Shown one piece after another: positions 46,148 to 54,285 of a stretch of 64,000 nt of DNA (the first letter of the stretch is position 1; every line of letters begins with the position of its first letter). The stretch is from Brevibacillus laterosporus LMG 15441 (GTDB lineage Bacteria > Bacillota > Bacilli > Brevibacillales > Brevibacillaceae), in NCBI RefSeq assembly GCF_000219535.2, contig NZ_CP007806.1, positions 2,080,501 to 2,144,500 on the forward strand, given 5' to 3'. A program made the translations under genes and the position numbers. A model generated the notes under the pieces. It saw only the letters and a list, made by a program, of their open reading frames with translations. It ran no database searches and was not told the origin of the DNA.

Positions 46148-47398
46148 TTACGAGGCGATAGTAGAATCTGAATGAGAAGCCATCGTAGGATGGAATTCTT
46201 TCTCCGATTTGGAAACCACTACAGTAGCAACACCGTTACCAATTAAATTAGTGACAGCCCGCGCTTCAGACATGAACCGGTCTACACCTATTAATAATGC
46301 GATTCCTTCAACTGGAATCATAGGAAAAGCAGCTAGAGTGGCAGCAAGTGTAATTAAACCAGAGCCTGTAACACCGGCAGCACCTTTTGAAGTGAGCATC
46401 AGCACAGCCAATAGAGTAATTTCCTGCCAGATTGTAAGGTCGATTCCATAAGCTTGCGCAATGAAGATGGCTCCCATTGACAGGTATATGGAGGTTCCGT
46501 CAAGGTTAAAGGAATACCCGGTTGGGACCACTAGACCTACTACGGATTTGGAGCAACCATACGCTTCAAGCTTGCGCATCATGCCGGGTAGGGCAGATTC
46601 TGAAGAAGAGGTACCAACAACCAATAAAATTTCTTCTTTAATATAACGGATAAAGGAGAAGATATTAAATTTGTAGGCTTTTGCGATAAGACCTAATACT
46701 ACGATGATAAAACAGCACATGGTTAGGTAAACAGAGCTCATCAGAAGGCCTAGGTTAATCAAAGATTTGATACCAAAATTACCGATTGTGTAGGCCATTG
46801 CTCCAAATGCTGCGATTGGAGAGAGGCGCATGATCATGTTAACAACGCCGAAGAATCCTTGTGCCAGCTTCTCGAATAACTGTAGAACGGGCTTCGCCTG
46901 CGACCCCATTGCCGTTAATGAAATGCCGAACAGAACCGCAAAGAATAAAATAGGAAGTAATTCGCCTTTTGCCATAGCACCTACTACATTGTCTGGAACG
47001 ATATTAATAAGGAAGTCTAAAAAGCTACCACTTTCCGTTGCAGATGAGGTGTATTTTGAAATATCTGTGCTAGCAGCTTTTGATGTATCAATGCCCACGC
47101 CTGGCTTTATGATGTTAACGACAAAAATTCCGATCGTAAGTGCTAGTGTTGTTACAATTTCAAAGTAGAGCAAGGCCTTTCCGCCTATTCTGCCTACCTT
47201 TTTCATGTCTCCCATACCAGCAATACCATGAACGATTGTGAAAAATACAATGGGTGGAATAACCATCTTGATCATTTTAATAAAGACGTCTGCTAGGACT
47301 TTTAGTTTCGCTCCAAATTCGGGGAAGATAAAACCAACTATAATACCTAAAATTACACCCGTAATAACCTGGAACGTTAAATTTTTCAATATTTTCAT
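46148..47398 (-). CDS. dctP: C4-dicarboxylate:cation symporter (DctA/DctP type)
   Basis: A 416-residue member of the dicarboxylate/amino acid:cation symporter family with eight helices and two re-entrant loops. The serine-rich motif [11 protein letters not shown] (about residue 265), [20 protein letters not shown] and the [20 protein letters not shown] signature point to C4-dicarboxylate (succinate, fumarate, malate) rather than glutamate carriers. AAAGGAAG precedes the ATG. A cre-like site lies just upstream. The DctB/DctS/DctR genes that regulate such a carrier in B. subtilis are 3.3 kb away, so this is very probably their target. Confidence 0.9.
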   Translation of the reverse strand: MKILKNLTFQVITGVILGIIVGFIFPEFGAKLKVLADVFIKMIKMVIPPIVFFTIVHGIAGMGDMKKVGRIGGKALLYFEIVTTLALTIGIFVVNIIKPGVGIDTSKAASTDISKYTSSATESGSFLDFLINIVPDNVVGAMAKGELLPILFFAVLFGISLTAMGSQAKPVLQLFEKLAQGFFGVVNMIMRLSPIAAFGAMAYTIGNFGIKSLINLGLLMSSVYLTMCCFIIVVLGLIAKAYKFNIFSFIRYIKEEILLVVGTSSSESALPGMMRKLEAYGCSKSVVGLVVPTGYSFNLDGTSIYLSMGAIFIAQAYGIDLTIWQEITLLAVLMLTSKGAAGVTGSGLITLAATLAAFPMIPVEGIALLIGVDRFMSEARAVTNLIGNGVATVVVSKSEKEFHPTMASHSDSTIAS

Positions 47399-47419
47399 GG
47401 ATAGTTCACTTCCTTTGCT

Positions 47420-47433
47420 TGTAAGCGCTTTTA
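47420..47433 (-). promoter_or_regulatory. cre-like site before dctP
   Basis: TGTAAGCGCTTTTA fits the CcpA operator consensus TGNAANCGNWNNCW with one mismatch and is nearly palindromic. Catabolite repression of a C4-dicarboxylate carrier is expected physiology. Confidence 0.6.
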
Positions 47434-47593
47434 TTTATCTGAATTTATTGTAAAAGCTTTTGGGAAGTTATAAAAGAATATGGTCTTATTGTTCTTTTTG
47501 GTTTTTTTGGTCATGAACAAATCAAGTTGTTTCGACGATAAGTAAACCATAATGGGTTAGTAAGCTGACCTTGAGGCTCATCGCTCTGGATTA

Positions 47594-47863
47594 TTGAATT
47601 TTACCGATATTAAAATGTTAGACCAAAAAGTGATTCTCTTAGAAAATGCTGCTGTTACCGTAACACGAGCCGCTTTAAAAGGAACAATCGGCACAGAGCC
47701 AATGGAAGGGGAAATGTGTTATTCAGGAAAGTTAGATTTTAAACATTATAAATTTATATATAATATGGAAATTTATAGCTGTACAGACAGCAACTCCTCC
47801 CATTATAATCAACTGTTGTATAGAGGCGATGTTCAGGTAAGCAATAAAGTAAGCAGCATGTAA
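47594..47863 (+). CDS. Hypothetical frame, weak
   Basis: An 89-codon frame from a TTG without a ribosome site; the product has a mixed, soluble composition with Tyr and Cys in the second half. It could be a remnant or chance. It is the only candidate in the 650-base gap between dctP and the lipoprotein gene. Confidence 0.25.
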   Translation: MNFTDIKMLDQKVILLENAAVTVTRAALKGTIGTEPMEGEMCYSGKLDFKHYKFIYNMEIYSCTDSNSSHYNQLLYRGDVQVSNKVSSM

Positions 47864-47887
47864 CCATCAAATGATCATATGTATAGA

Positions 47888-47916
47888 AAAGGTTCGAGCT
47901 GTCGAACCATTCTTCT
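47888..47916 (+). terminator. Hairpin with weak T-tract
   Basis: GGTTCGA-GCTG-TCGAACC is a perfect seven-base stem (extending to the A and T sides) followed by TTCTTCTT. Confidence 0.45.
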
Positions 47917-48054
47917 TCCATCGCAGAAAGTAACGGATTTGGAAACAAAAGCTCAGCTAGTAGTACCAAAAGAGGTTTGGAGGAAGTTTTTATCGAAAAG
48001 GGCGATAGATAGGACACCAATAAAGCTGGAAAAGGAAGGATTAGGAGGATCACC

Positions 48055-48384
48055 ATGAATCAAACAAAAAAAGTGGTTTCTAAGGTAGCAGCCATCGCGC
48101 TCGTGTCGATGGGCATAGCAGGATGTTCCTCCTCAGAGTCTGGGCCATCGTTACCAGAGGATCGTAATTGTGGCTCGTGGGATTATGACGGGGATGACGA
48201 TGTATACAAGTGTTCAGATAGGAGCTCGTCTTATCATGGTAGCTACTATCATGCAGGCTCCTATTACAGTAATAAAAACCAGCTCTATGAGAGCAGCTCA
48301 TATAAAAGCTACAGGAATAGCTCCAGCTTTAAAAGCTCATCTCGAAGCGGATTTGGTAGCGGGTCTCATTCTTCGGGTGGCTGA
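48055..48384 (+). CDS. Small Ser/Tyr-rich lipoprotein (YjfM/YgiB-like position)
   Basis: A 109-residue secreted lipoprotein with lipobox GIAGC (Cys about residue 24). The mature part has NCGSWDYDGDDDVYKC and then a long Ser/Tyr/Gly-rich low-complexity tail ending GSGSHSSGG. AGGAGGATC precedes the ATG. It starts a module with a DUF350 membrane protein and, beyond one opposite gene, a glutathionylspermidine-synthase-like enzyme; E. coli yjfL-yjfM-yjfC shows the same three types, the middle one being a YgiB-like lipoprotein. Function unknown. Confidence 0.78.
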   Translation: MNQTKKVVSKVAAIALVSMGIAGCSSSESGPSLPEDRNCGSWDYDGDDDVYKCSDRSSSYHGSYYHAGSYYSNKNQLYESSSYKSYRNSSSFKSSSRSGFGSGSHSSGG

Positions 48385-48450
48385 AGCTAGTCCAAAAGAG
48401 TGTTCCTTAGAGCAAGCAATAAGGATATAACATACAGGAGTGATGCATTC

Positions 48451-48849
48451 ATGTCTTTAGTCATAAATTTTTTAAGCTATGCTGGCACAGCTTTTGCCAT
48501 GATGCTAATTGGATTCATTTTATTTGTTGTCAGTACTACAAGAGTAAAAGAGTTTCAATTAATTGCAAATAATAATCAGGCAGCCGCATTGACCCTTGGT
48601 GGAAAAATGCTTGGTCTTGCGTATGTACTCGGTTCCGCTGTGGCCAATTCCGTCTCCTTGATGGATATGGTGATTTGGAGCGGAGTTGGAATCGTAGCTC
48701 AAATCATTTTCTCTTATCTAGCTGAAATCATTACGATTCGATTTAGCATTCGGGAAGCAATAGAAAAGAATAATACGGCTGTCGGAATCCTTTTAATGAT
48801 GCTATCGTTATCAATTGGCTGGATAGTAGGGCAATGCTTGACCTATTAG
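48451..48849 (+). CDS. DUF350 membrane protein (YjfL-like)
   Basis: A 132-residue protein with four predicted membrane helices in two similar halves (SYAGTAFAMMLIGFILFVV ... GIVAQIIFSYLAEIITI), matching the DUF350/YjfL family. Function is unknown in the family; it is often encoded beside lipoproteins and GspS-like ligases. The ATG at 48451 follows CAGGAG by ten bases; the longer frame from 48400 has no site. Confidence 0.82.
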   Translation: MSLVINFLSYAGTAFAMMLIGFILFVVSTTRVKEFQLIANNNQAAALTLGGKMLGLAYVLGSAVANSVSLMDMVIWSGVGIVAQIIFSYLAEIITIRFSIREAIEKNNTAVGILLMMLSLSIGWIVGQCLTY

Positions 48850-48883
48850 GCTGATACGAAAAAAGTTGTCGAAGCGAATCAGC

Positions 48884-48945
48884 TTTTGCGCTTTCCCGGG
48901 TGATGAATTTCCCAGAATAAAAAATTCATACGGGAAAGCGTAAAA
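48884..48945. terminator. 62-base two-part hairpin between convergent genes
   Basis: TTTTGCGCTTTCCCG pairs with CGGGAAAGCGTAAAA, and inside it ATGAATTT pairs with AAATTCAT. It sits between the DUF350 gene and the opposite-strand gene ending at 48957, so it may end both. Confidence 0.65.
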
Positions 48946-48956
48946 TGCTCGAAATG

Positions 48957-49406
48957 CTACACCACATAAATGACGTAGACACCGCGATCTTCATCAAGTT
49001 CGGTAGAATCCACCTCGAAATGTCCTAGCTCTGGGATATGGATATAATCCTTCAACAAATAACGGACCACATCCATATGATGACGGACGGTTATGTGGCT
49101 TAGAAGCTCTGTATCGCCAGCGGCTAGCAGTCTCCGAAACTCAATGAGAACCCCTTTATTCTTGTTAAATAGCTCGTCGTGAAAGTATTCTGCACTTCCT
49201 TGGTATTCATAAATGAGGATTTCTCTATTTTCCTCCATCTCATTCGAAAGAAGCTGATATTGCTTCCCATCTTTAACGAGATAATGGCATAAGTGACGAG
49301 CTAAAATACCATCCTCTCCGATTTCTGTAGAATGGTATTCGGCAAAGGCCGTGAATTCATCTTCCTTTTGTCTGATATAACACGTACACGTATGGATATA
49401 AATCAC
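48957..49406 (-). CDS. Hypothetical soluble protein, unrecognised
   Basis: A 149-residue acidic protein of mixed alpha/beta pattern, beginning IYIHTCTCYIRQKEDEF and ending VDSTELDEDRGVYVIYVV, with His-rich HHMDVVRYLL in the middle. The start is a GTG with AAAGG immediately before it, so the true start is uncertain. It runs divergently from the GspS-like gene, sharing the intergenic space, and splits the lipoprotein/DUF350/GspS-like module. No family assigned. Confidence 0.6.
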   Translation of the reverse strand: MIYIHTCTCYIRQKEDEFTAFAEYHSTEIGEDGILARHLCHYLVKDGKQYQLLSNEMEENREILIYEYQGSAEYFHDELFNKNKGVLIEFRRLLAAGDTELLSHITVRHHMDVVRYLLKDYIHIPELGHFEVDSTELDEDRGVYVIYVV

Positions 49407-49471
49407 CCTTTCATCTGATAGATTGATTATGACATACGCTCTTACGATAGAAAAGGATGCGACTCTCCTTC

Positions 49472-50707
49472 ATGAATCATAAAGAGAAAAGAAAGCAATT
49501 TTATCAGCAGATCCCACAATATTGGGCAGATTTATATGGTCAGGAGTATAGCTTATACGACATGCATCTGGTGACAGAGCAAGAAGCCTCTACCATTCGA
49601 AAAACGACTAATCGGGTAGGGCATTTATTCTTTAAAACAGCAGAGTTAATGCGTCAGCTAGATGATGATCTACTGCTTTCGTTAGGCTTTCCTGCTAGCT
49701 CCTTGCGTTTTTTGCGTATTCACCACATCAATGTAGAGAGTGTTATTGCAAGGTTAGACCTCGTTCAGGTCGATAAACGATATGTAGTCCTCGAAATCAA
49801 TAGTGACACGCCCACATTTTTGAAGGAATTATTCTTTGTAAATGAGCGGATTTGTAAGGAATTTGGTTATAAAAACCCGAATGAAGGGGAGGAAAAAAGG
49901 CTCAAGGAGGCTGTTCAAGCTGCGATTTTTATGAGCCTTGCGGGCATGGTGCCAAGCCATGTAGAGACGCCGCATATCGTATTTACCTCGCATGCTGATA
50001 ACCCGGAAGATCGATATACAGCAGAGTATTTACGTGAAATGACACCGTTACCTAGCCGCTATATACCTCTTCATGAACTACAAATCGTCGAGGGAAAGGG
50101 GTTATATGATGCTGACGGCCAACGCATTGATCTTTTATACCGTCAAACATACCCCATTGAGCAAATGCTAGCTGATTTTGATCCGATTACCAAAGAACCC
50201 GTGGGTGAGATGCTCCTTGAATTAGTAGCTCTTCGTAAGCTGGCTATACTTAACCCAATCTCAGCATTTTTGTTGCAAAGCAAAGCCATCCAGGCTGTTA
50301 TTTGGGGCCTGCATGAGGAGCAGCATCCTTTTTATTCAACTGAGGAACACGCTTGGATTGCTGAACACTTTTTACCCACTTATTTAGAGCCTGATCTTTT
50401 CCGAGAACAAGGAGTAGCTTATGTACAAAAGCCTGCCTTTGGAAGAGAGGGGGATACCGTGCAGATTATGAAGGATGATGCCATTCTCCATGAAGATAGT
50501 AACAAATCATATGCTGACTTTTTATCTGTTTATCAGAAATATGTACCGCTTCCAACTACTTATGTCCAGACCGTTGAAAAAATTGTCAAGGGACACCTCA
50601 TGGTTGGAAGCTTTCTTATCAATGGTCAGGCCTCTGCCTTTGGCTATCGGTTAGGCGGGCCTATCACAGATAATATGGCGTATTTTCTCCCTTGCGGCTA
50701 TAAGTAA
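49472..50707 (+). CDS. Glutathionylspermidine-synthase-like ATP-grasp ligase
   Basis: About 411 residues with the C-terminal ATP-grasp fold of the GspS/YgiC/YjfC family: VVLEINSDTPTFLKE (about residue 107), RKLAILNPISAFLLQSKA, and the nucleotide-binding VQKPAFGREGDTV (about residue 322), then GSFLINGQASAFGYRLG. The family forms amide bonds between a peptide carboxylate and an amine; bacilli lack glutathionylspermidine, so the real substrate is unknown. No amidase domain is present. An ATG at 49457 is an alternative start. See DUF350 and lipoprotein genes for context. Confidence 0.83.
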   Translation: MNHKEKRKQFYQQIPQYWADLYGQEYSLYDMHLVTEQEASTIRKTTNRVGHLFFKTAELMRQLDDDLLLSLGFPASSLRFLRIHHINVESVIARLDLVQVDKRYVVLEINSDTPTFLKELFFVNERICKEFGYKNPNEGEEKRLKEAVQAAIFMSLAGMVPSHVETPHIVFTSHADNPEDRYTAEYLREMTPLPSRYIPLHELQIVEGKGLYDADGQRIDLLYRQTYPIEQMLADFDPITKEPVGEMLLELVALRKLAILNPISAFLLQSKAIQAVIWGLHEEQHPFYSTEEHAWIAEHFLPTYLEPDLFREQGVAYVQKPAFGREGDTVQIMKDDAILHEDSNKSYADFLSVYQKYVPLPTTYVQTVEKIVKGHLMVGSFLINGQASAFGYRLGGPITDNMAYFLPCGYK

Positions 50708-50714
50708 TAAGCTC

Positions 50715-51776
50715 TTATTTTTTTGCCTTCAAGTCAGCTATCTTTTGCATGAGCTCCTTACCGATGAATGGTTCAAATTGCTTGTATATGGGCTGGAGTG
50801 TAGCAATCCAAGCTTCTTTTTGTGCAGGTGTCAGCGTTTGAATATAAACGTCCTTTTTTCGGCGTAATAAAGCTAATTGCTGTCTGTTCATCTCAATTGC
50901 TCGCTGCCGGTTCCACGCTGTTGTTTCTGCTAAAGCTTCTGTTAACAGATCTCGGGTTTGTGGTTCAAGCTCTTCCCAAAAGTCTTTATTTACAATGACC
51001 GCATAACCCAAATATCCATGGTTACTGATAGTGATATAAGGCTGTACTTGGTCCAGATGCTTCGTGAAAATGTTCGAAATCGTATTTTCTTGTCCATTGA
51101 CGTAACCCGATTCAATATTACGATAGACCTCTGTGAAGGGCATGACTACGGTAGTAGCCCCTAACAGCTTAAATTGGCTTTCAAGGACTTTACTGGGTAA
51201 AATGCGAAAGGTATGTCTAGTAAAATCAGCAGGGCGAAGCAAGGGATGCTGATTGCTGCTTACCTGTTTAAAGCCATTACTCCAAAAGGCCAAGCCATGC
51301 ATGTTTTTTTGCTCTAGTGTTTGAAACAGAAGACGACCAATCTCACCATCAAAGACTTGATGAATGGAATCCTGATCGGGATAAGCAAACGGCAAATCCA
51401 GTGCAAGCCACTGCGGTATCACATTAGACAGATTAGAAAAGGCCGGGGCGATCATCTGAATCTCACCCTTGGCTAAAGCTTCAAATTCATCCTTGTCTGA
51501 GTAGAGAATACCATTTGGGAATACTTGAACCTCAACCTGATCGTTTGTTTTCTCTTTGACTAATTGAGCAAATTTCTCAGCGGCTAAGCCCTTCGGAGTA
51601 TTTTCTGCTACTACATGACTAAATTTTATGATAACTCGATGCTTTAGTCCGCTTTGTTCCTCGTCAAGAGGTTTTATTCCAGGAATTAATTCTGTACGAA
51701 AACCAATGAACAAAGCCGTTAAAAGCCCGATCAGGATAAAGGAAAAAATACCGACAACTGATTTCAAACAATTCAC
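50715..51776 (-). CDS. dctB: C4-dicarboxylate-binding protein, TRAP (DctP-family) fold, DctB type
   Basis: A 353-residue extracytoplasmic binding protein with an N-terminal membrane anchor (about residues 5-27). The TRAP solute-binding signatures FSHVVAENTPKGLAAEKF, QVFPNGILYSDKDE, DLPFAYPDQ and GQENTISNIFTKHLDQVQPY match B. subtilis DctB from memory. No TRAP membrane subunits are present, so it likely serves as the dicarboxylate sensor subunit for DctS rather than for transport. It is divergent from dctS with a 71-base shared promoter region. Confidence 0.9.
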   Translation of the reverse strand: MNCLKSVVGIFSFILIGLLTALFIGFRTELIPGIKPLDEEQSGLKHRVIIKFSHVVAENTPKGLAAEKFAQLVKEKTNDQVEVQVFPNGILYSDKDEFEALAKGEIQMIAPAFSNLSNVIPQWLALDLPFAYPDQDSIHQVFDGEIGRLLFQTLEQKNMHGLAFWSNGFKQVSSNQHPLLRPADFTRHTFRILPSKVLESQFKLLGATTVVMPFTEVYRNIESGYVNGQENTISNIFTKHLDQVQPYITISNHGYLGYAVIVNKDFWEELEPQTRDLLTEALAETTAWNRQRAIEMNRQQLALLRRKKDVYIQTLTPAQKEAWIATLQPIYKQFEPFIGKELMQKIADLKAKK

Positions 51777-51804
51777 CTGCTTTCTTAGTTGAAGAATCCG
51801 TCAA

Positions 51805-51820
51805 TCTATTTCAAAATAGA
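51805..51820. promoter_or_regulatory. Inverted repeat in the dctB-dctS intergenic region
   Basis: TCTATTT-CA-AAATAGA is a perfect palindrome centred between the divergent dctB and dctS genes. It may be a DctR operator; no copy was found in front of dctP. Confidence 0.4.
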
Positions 51821-51847
51821 AACAATAAAGATGATAGCGGAAGGATT

Positions 51848-53446
51848 GTGAAGATTCTGCTCAAAAACCTACAACTTCATTGGAAAATTACGATTCTCTC
51901 CTTTGGTATTGTACTATTTTCTCTCTTGATTGGGGGAATTATTATTATCGGAAAAATGTCAATGGAGATAGAGTCAGAGTTAGGGCAGCGGTTGTTGGTT
52001 ACTGCGCGTACCGTTGCTGAAATACCTGCGATAGCAGAAAATATCGTAAAACCAGATGGCTGGAAGTCGATTCAATCAACAACGAAACGCATCCAGATTG
52101 TAAATGATGTGAGCTATATCGTTGTATTGTCGATGAATCGAATTCGTTTATCGGATGTAATGGAAGAGCGAATTGGCACAGCCTTTACCGGGAAAGAAGC
52201 CGGGCCAGCCTTTGCGGAACACACCTTTGTGCATAAGGTAAAAGGGGAACTTGGGGTGGCTTTACGGGCTTACGTACCTGTTATGAATGCGGAGCACCGT
52301 CAGATTGGGGTAGTGATGACAGGACATATGCTGCCTACTTTATATGAAATGCTGGCCAATCAAAAAGAGAGCATCACCATCACGTTGTTTCTATCTCTCT
52401 TGTTTGGCGTAATAGGCTCATGGCAGTTAGCTCGGCATATGAAAAAGCAACTGTTAAATCTAGAGCCCCAGGAAATTGCCCGGTTACTAATTGAACGCAC
52501 TGCAACCTTTCAAGCTATGCATGAAGGTGTGATTGCGATTGATAACGCTTTAACGATTACGATTTTTAATGAGCACGCCAAGCGAATCTTTCGTGTTTCA
52601 GGGGATGTGATCGGTAAAAAAATTAATGATGTAATCCCCGATTCCAGACTGCCGGAAATTTTACGTTTAGATCAACCTATCTATAATCAGGAATTGCAAA
52701 TGCAGCATGCCGTCATTTGGTCCAATCGTGTCCCGATTAAGGTAAATAATAAAACAGTAGGGGCACTTGCAATCTTTCAGGATCGCACAGAATTTGCCAA
52801 AATTGCTGAGGAATTAACGGGAGTGAAAGCGTTTGTAGAAGCACTGCGGGTACAAAACCATGAGCATCGCAATAAAATGCATACCATCGCAGGCTTACTC
52901 CAATTAAATCAAGCAGAGAAAGCCTTGCAGTACGTGTTTGATGTTTCCGAAAAACATGAGGAGCTAAGCAGCTTCCTGACTGAAAATATTTATGACGATA
53001 ATCTTTCAGGTTTATTACTCAGTAAAGTGGGTCGAGGCAAAGAACTGGGCATACAGGTGGAAATCGACCGGAAAAGTAGATTCTATGCATTTCCAAACAG
53101 GATGGATCACCATGATTTTGTGCTGATCATTGGTAATCTAGTTGAAAATGCTTTTGACGCTTTAACGATGTCAAAGAGGGAAGACAAGCACTTATTTATC
53201 AGCATACACCAAGACGAGGAAAGCTTATCATTAATGATAGAAGACAATGGAACTGGAATGGATGCCAGTACCGAAGCACGCGTGTTTGAGCGAGGTTTTA
53301 CAACCAAATACGAGCATAATCAGGGATTAGGACTATATTTGGTAAAAACGCTTGTGACAAAAGGACGTGGGGAAATTTCGGTTGACTCTGAACCGGGATA
53401 TGGAACTACCTTTTTCATTCAGCTTCCCATGAAAGGAGAGAAATGA
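51848..53446 (+). CDS. dctS: Sensor histidine kinase, DctS (CitA/DcuS) type
   Basis: A 532-residue membrane kinase: helix at about residues 13-33, an extracytoplasmic sensor domain (about 35-165), a second helix (about 175-195), a PAS domain (about 215-320), the phospho-acceptor segment RVQNHEHRNKMHTIAGLLQL (about residue 337), and an ATPase domain with GNLVENAFDAL, DNGTGM and GLGLYLVKTL boxes. The NHEHxN acceptor motif is the CitA/DcuS signature. GTG start with GGAAGG upstream. It overlaps dctR by four bases. Confidence 0.9.
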   Translation: MKILLKNLQLHWKITILSFGIVLFSLLIGGIIIIGKMSMEIESELGQRLLVTARTVAEIPAIAENIVKPDGWKSIQSTTKRIQIVNDVSYIVVLSMNRIRLSDVMEERIGTAFTGKEAGPAFAEHTFVHKVKGELGVALRAYVPVMNAEHRQIGVVMTGHMLPTLYEMLANQKESITITLFLSLLFGVIGSWQLARHMKKQLLNLEPQEIARLLIERTATFQAMHEGVIAIDNALTITIFNEHAKRIFRVSGDVIGKKINDVIPDSRLPEILRLDQPIYNQELQMQHAVIWSNRVPIKVNNKTVGALAIFQDRTEFAKIAEELTGVKAFVEALRVQNHEHRNKMHTIAGLLQLNQAEKALQYVFDVSEKHEELSSFLTENIYDDNLSGLLLSKVGRGKELGIQVEIDRKSRFYAFPNRMDHHDFVLIIGNLVENAFDALTMSKREDKHLFISIHQDEESLSLMIEDNGTGMDASTEARVFERGFTTKYEHNQGLGLYLVKTLVTKGRGEISVDSEPGYGTTFFIQLPMKGEK

Positions 53447-54129
53447 GTATGTTTCGTGTCGTTATTATCGAGGACGATCCGATGGTTCAAGAATTGCATC
53501 GCTTGTTTATCCAACAGGTGGAAGGATTTACAGTAATAGGAGTGGCTTCTAATGGATTGGAAGGACTTTCTATGATTCAAGAGCTACAGCCGGATTTGGC
53601 CATCATGGATATTTTCATGCCCTCCCAAAATGGTATTGAGACACTAAAACAATTGCGTAGTGGCGATAATCCAGTAGAGATAATCGTAATTACTGCCGCT
53701 AAAGACATGGAGACTATCCAAACCATGATGCGTCACGGAGCTTTTGATTATATTATGAAACCGTTTAAATTTGAACGAATAAAGCAAGCACTTGATAATT
53801 TCAGTAAATATGCGAAGCAGACAGGCGAACACGCCACAATGTCACAATCCGAACTAGATTCTCTCTTATTTGGGCAACCCGCTAAACAAGAGCGTCAGCA
53901 GCAGGAATTACCAAAAGGCTTACATTCGATCACCATGCATCAAATCAAACAATTCATGGTTGAACAAAAGCAGTCCATGTCGGCTGAGGAGGTAGCTGAA
54001 CATGTGGGGCTTGCCCGAGTTACAGCTAGGCGTTATCTCGAATACTTGGAACGTACACAGATGGTGGAGCGTGATGTTCAATATGGTGGAGTTGGCAGGC
54101 CTGTTAATCGCTATTTAATCAAAAAATAG
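53443..54129 (+). CDS. dctR: Response regulator, DctR (CitB) type
   Basis: A 228-residue regulator with a receiver domain (VVIIEDDPMV, phospho-acceptor Asp in LAIMDIFMP at about residue 56, TAAKD, KPFKFERI) and a C-terminal helix-turn-helix typical of the CitB group (MSAEEVAEHVGLARVTARRYLEYL). It should activate the dicarboxylate carrier gene dctP when DctS detects succinate, fumarate or malate. Its ATG overlaps the dctS stop. Confidence 0.92.
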   Translation: MSMFRVVIIEDDPMVQELHRLFIQQVEGFTVIGVASNGLEGLSMIQELQPDLAIMDIFMPSQNGIETLKQLRSGDNPVEIIVITAAKDMETIQTMMRHGAFDYIMKPFKFERIKQALDNFSKYAKQTGEHATMSQSELDSLLFGQPAKQERQQQELPKGLHSITMHQIKQFMVEQKQSMSAEEVAEHVGLARVTARRYLEYLERTQMVERDVQYGGVGRPVNRYLIKK

Positions 54130-54188
54130 GTAAAAGCTTGTATCTTGCATGAGCTATAATGAAACATATTTATTTTCGTCTTTATCGC

Positions 54189-54218
54189 TTGTAAATATTT
54201 TTTTTGGTACAATATAAA
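54189..54218 (+). promoter_or_regulatory. Candidate tyrS promoter
   Basis: TTGTAA (54189) and TATAAA (54213) are 18 bases apart, about 70 bases before the tyrS start. The leader is too short for a T-box and shows no specifier or GGUGG element, unlike many bacilli tyrS genes. Confidence 0.5.
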
Positions 54219-54285
54219 ATTATGTGCGAACTTATGCTATGATATACAAATTACACAAATTATTGCAAAGGAGAATTAGGTAGCA

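Noticed and set aside
54130-54285. Possible T-box leader of tyrS
   Set aside because: The 156-base gap is too short and lacks the T-box sequence, specifier loop and terminator.
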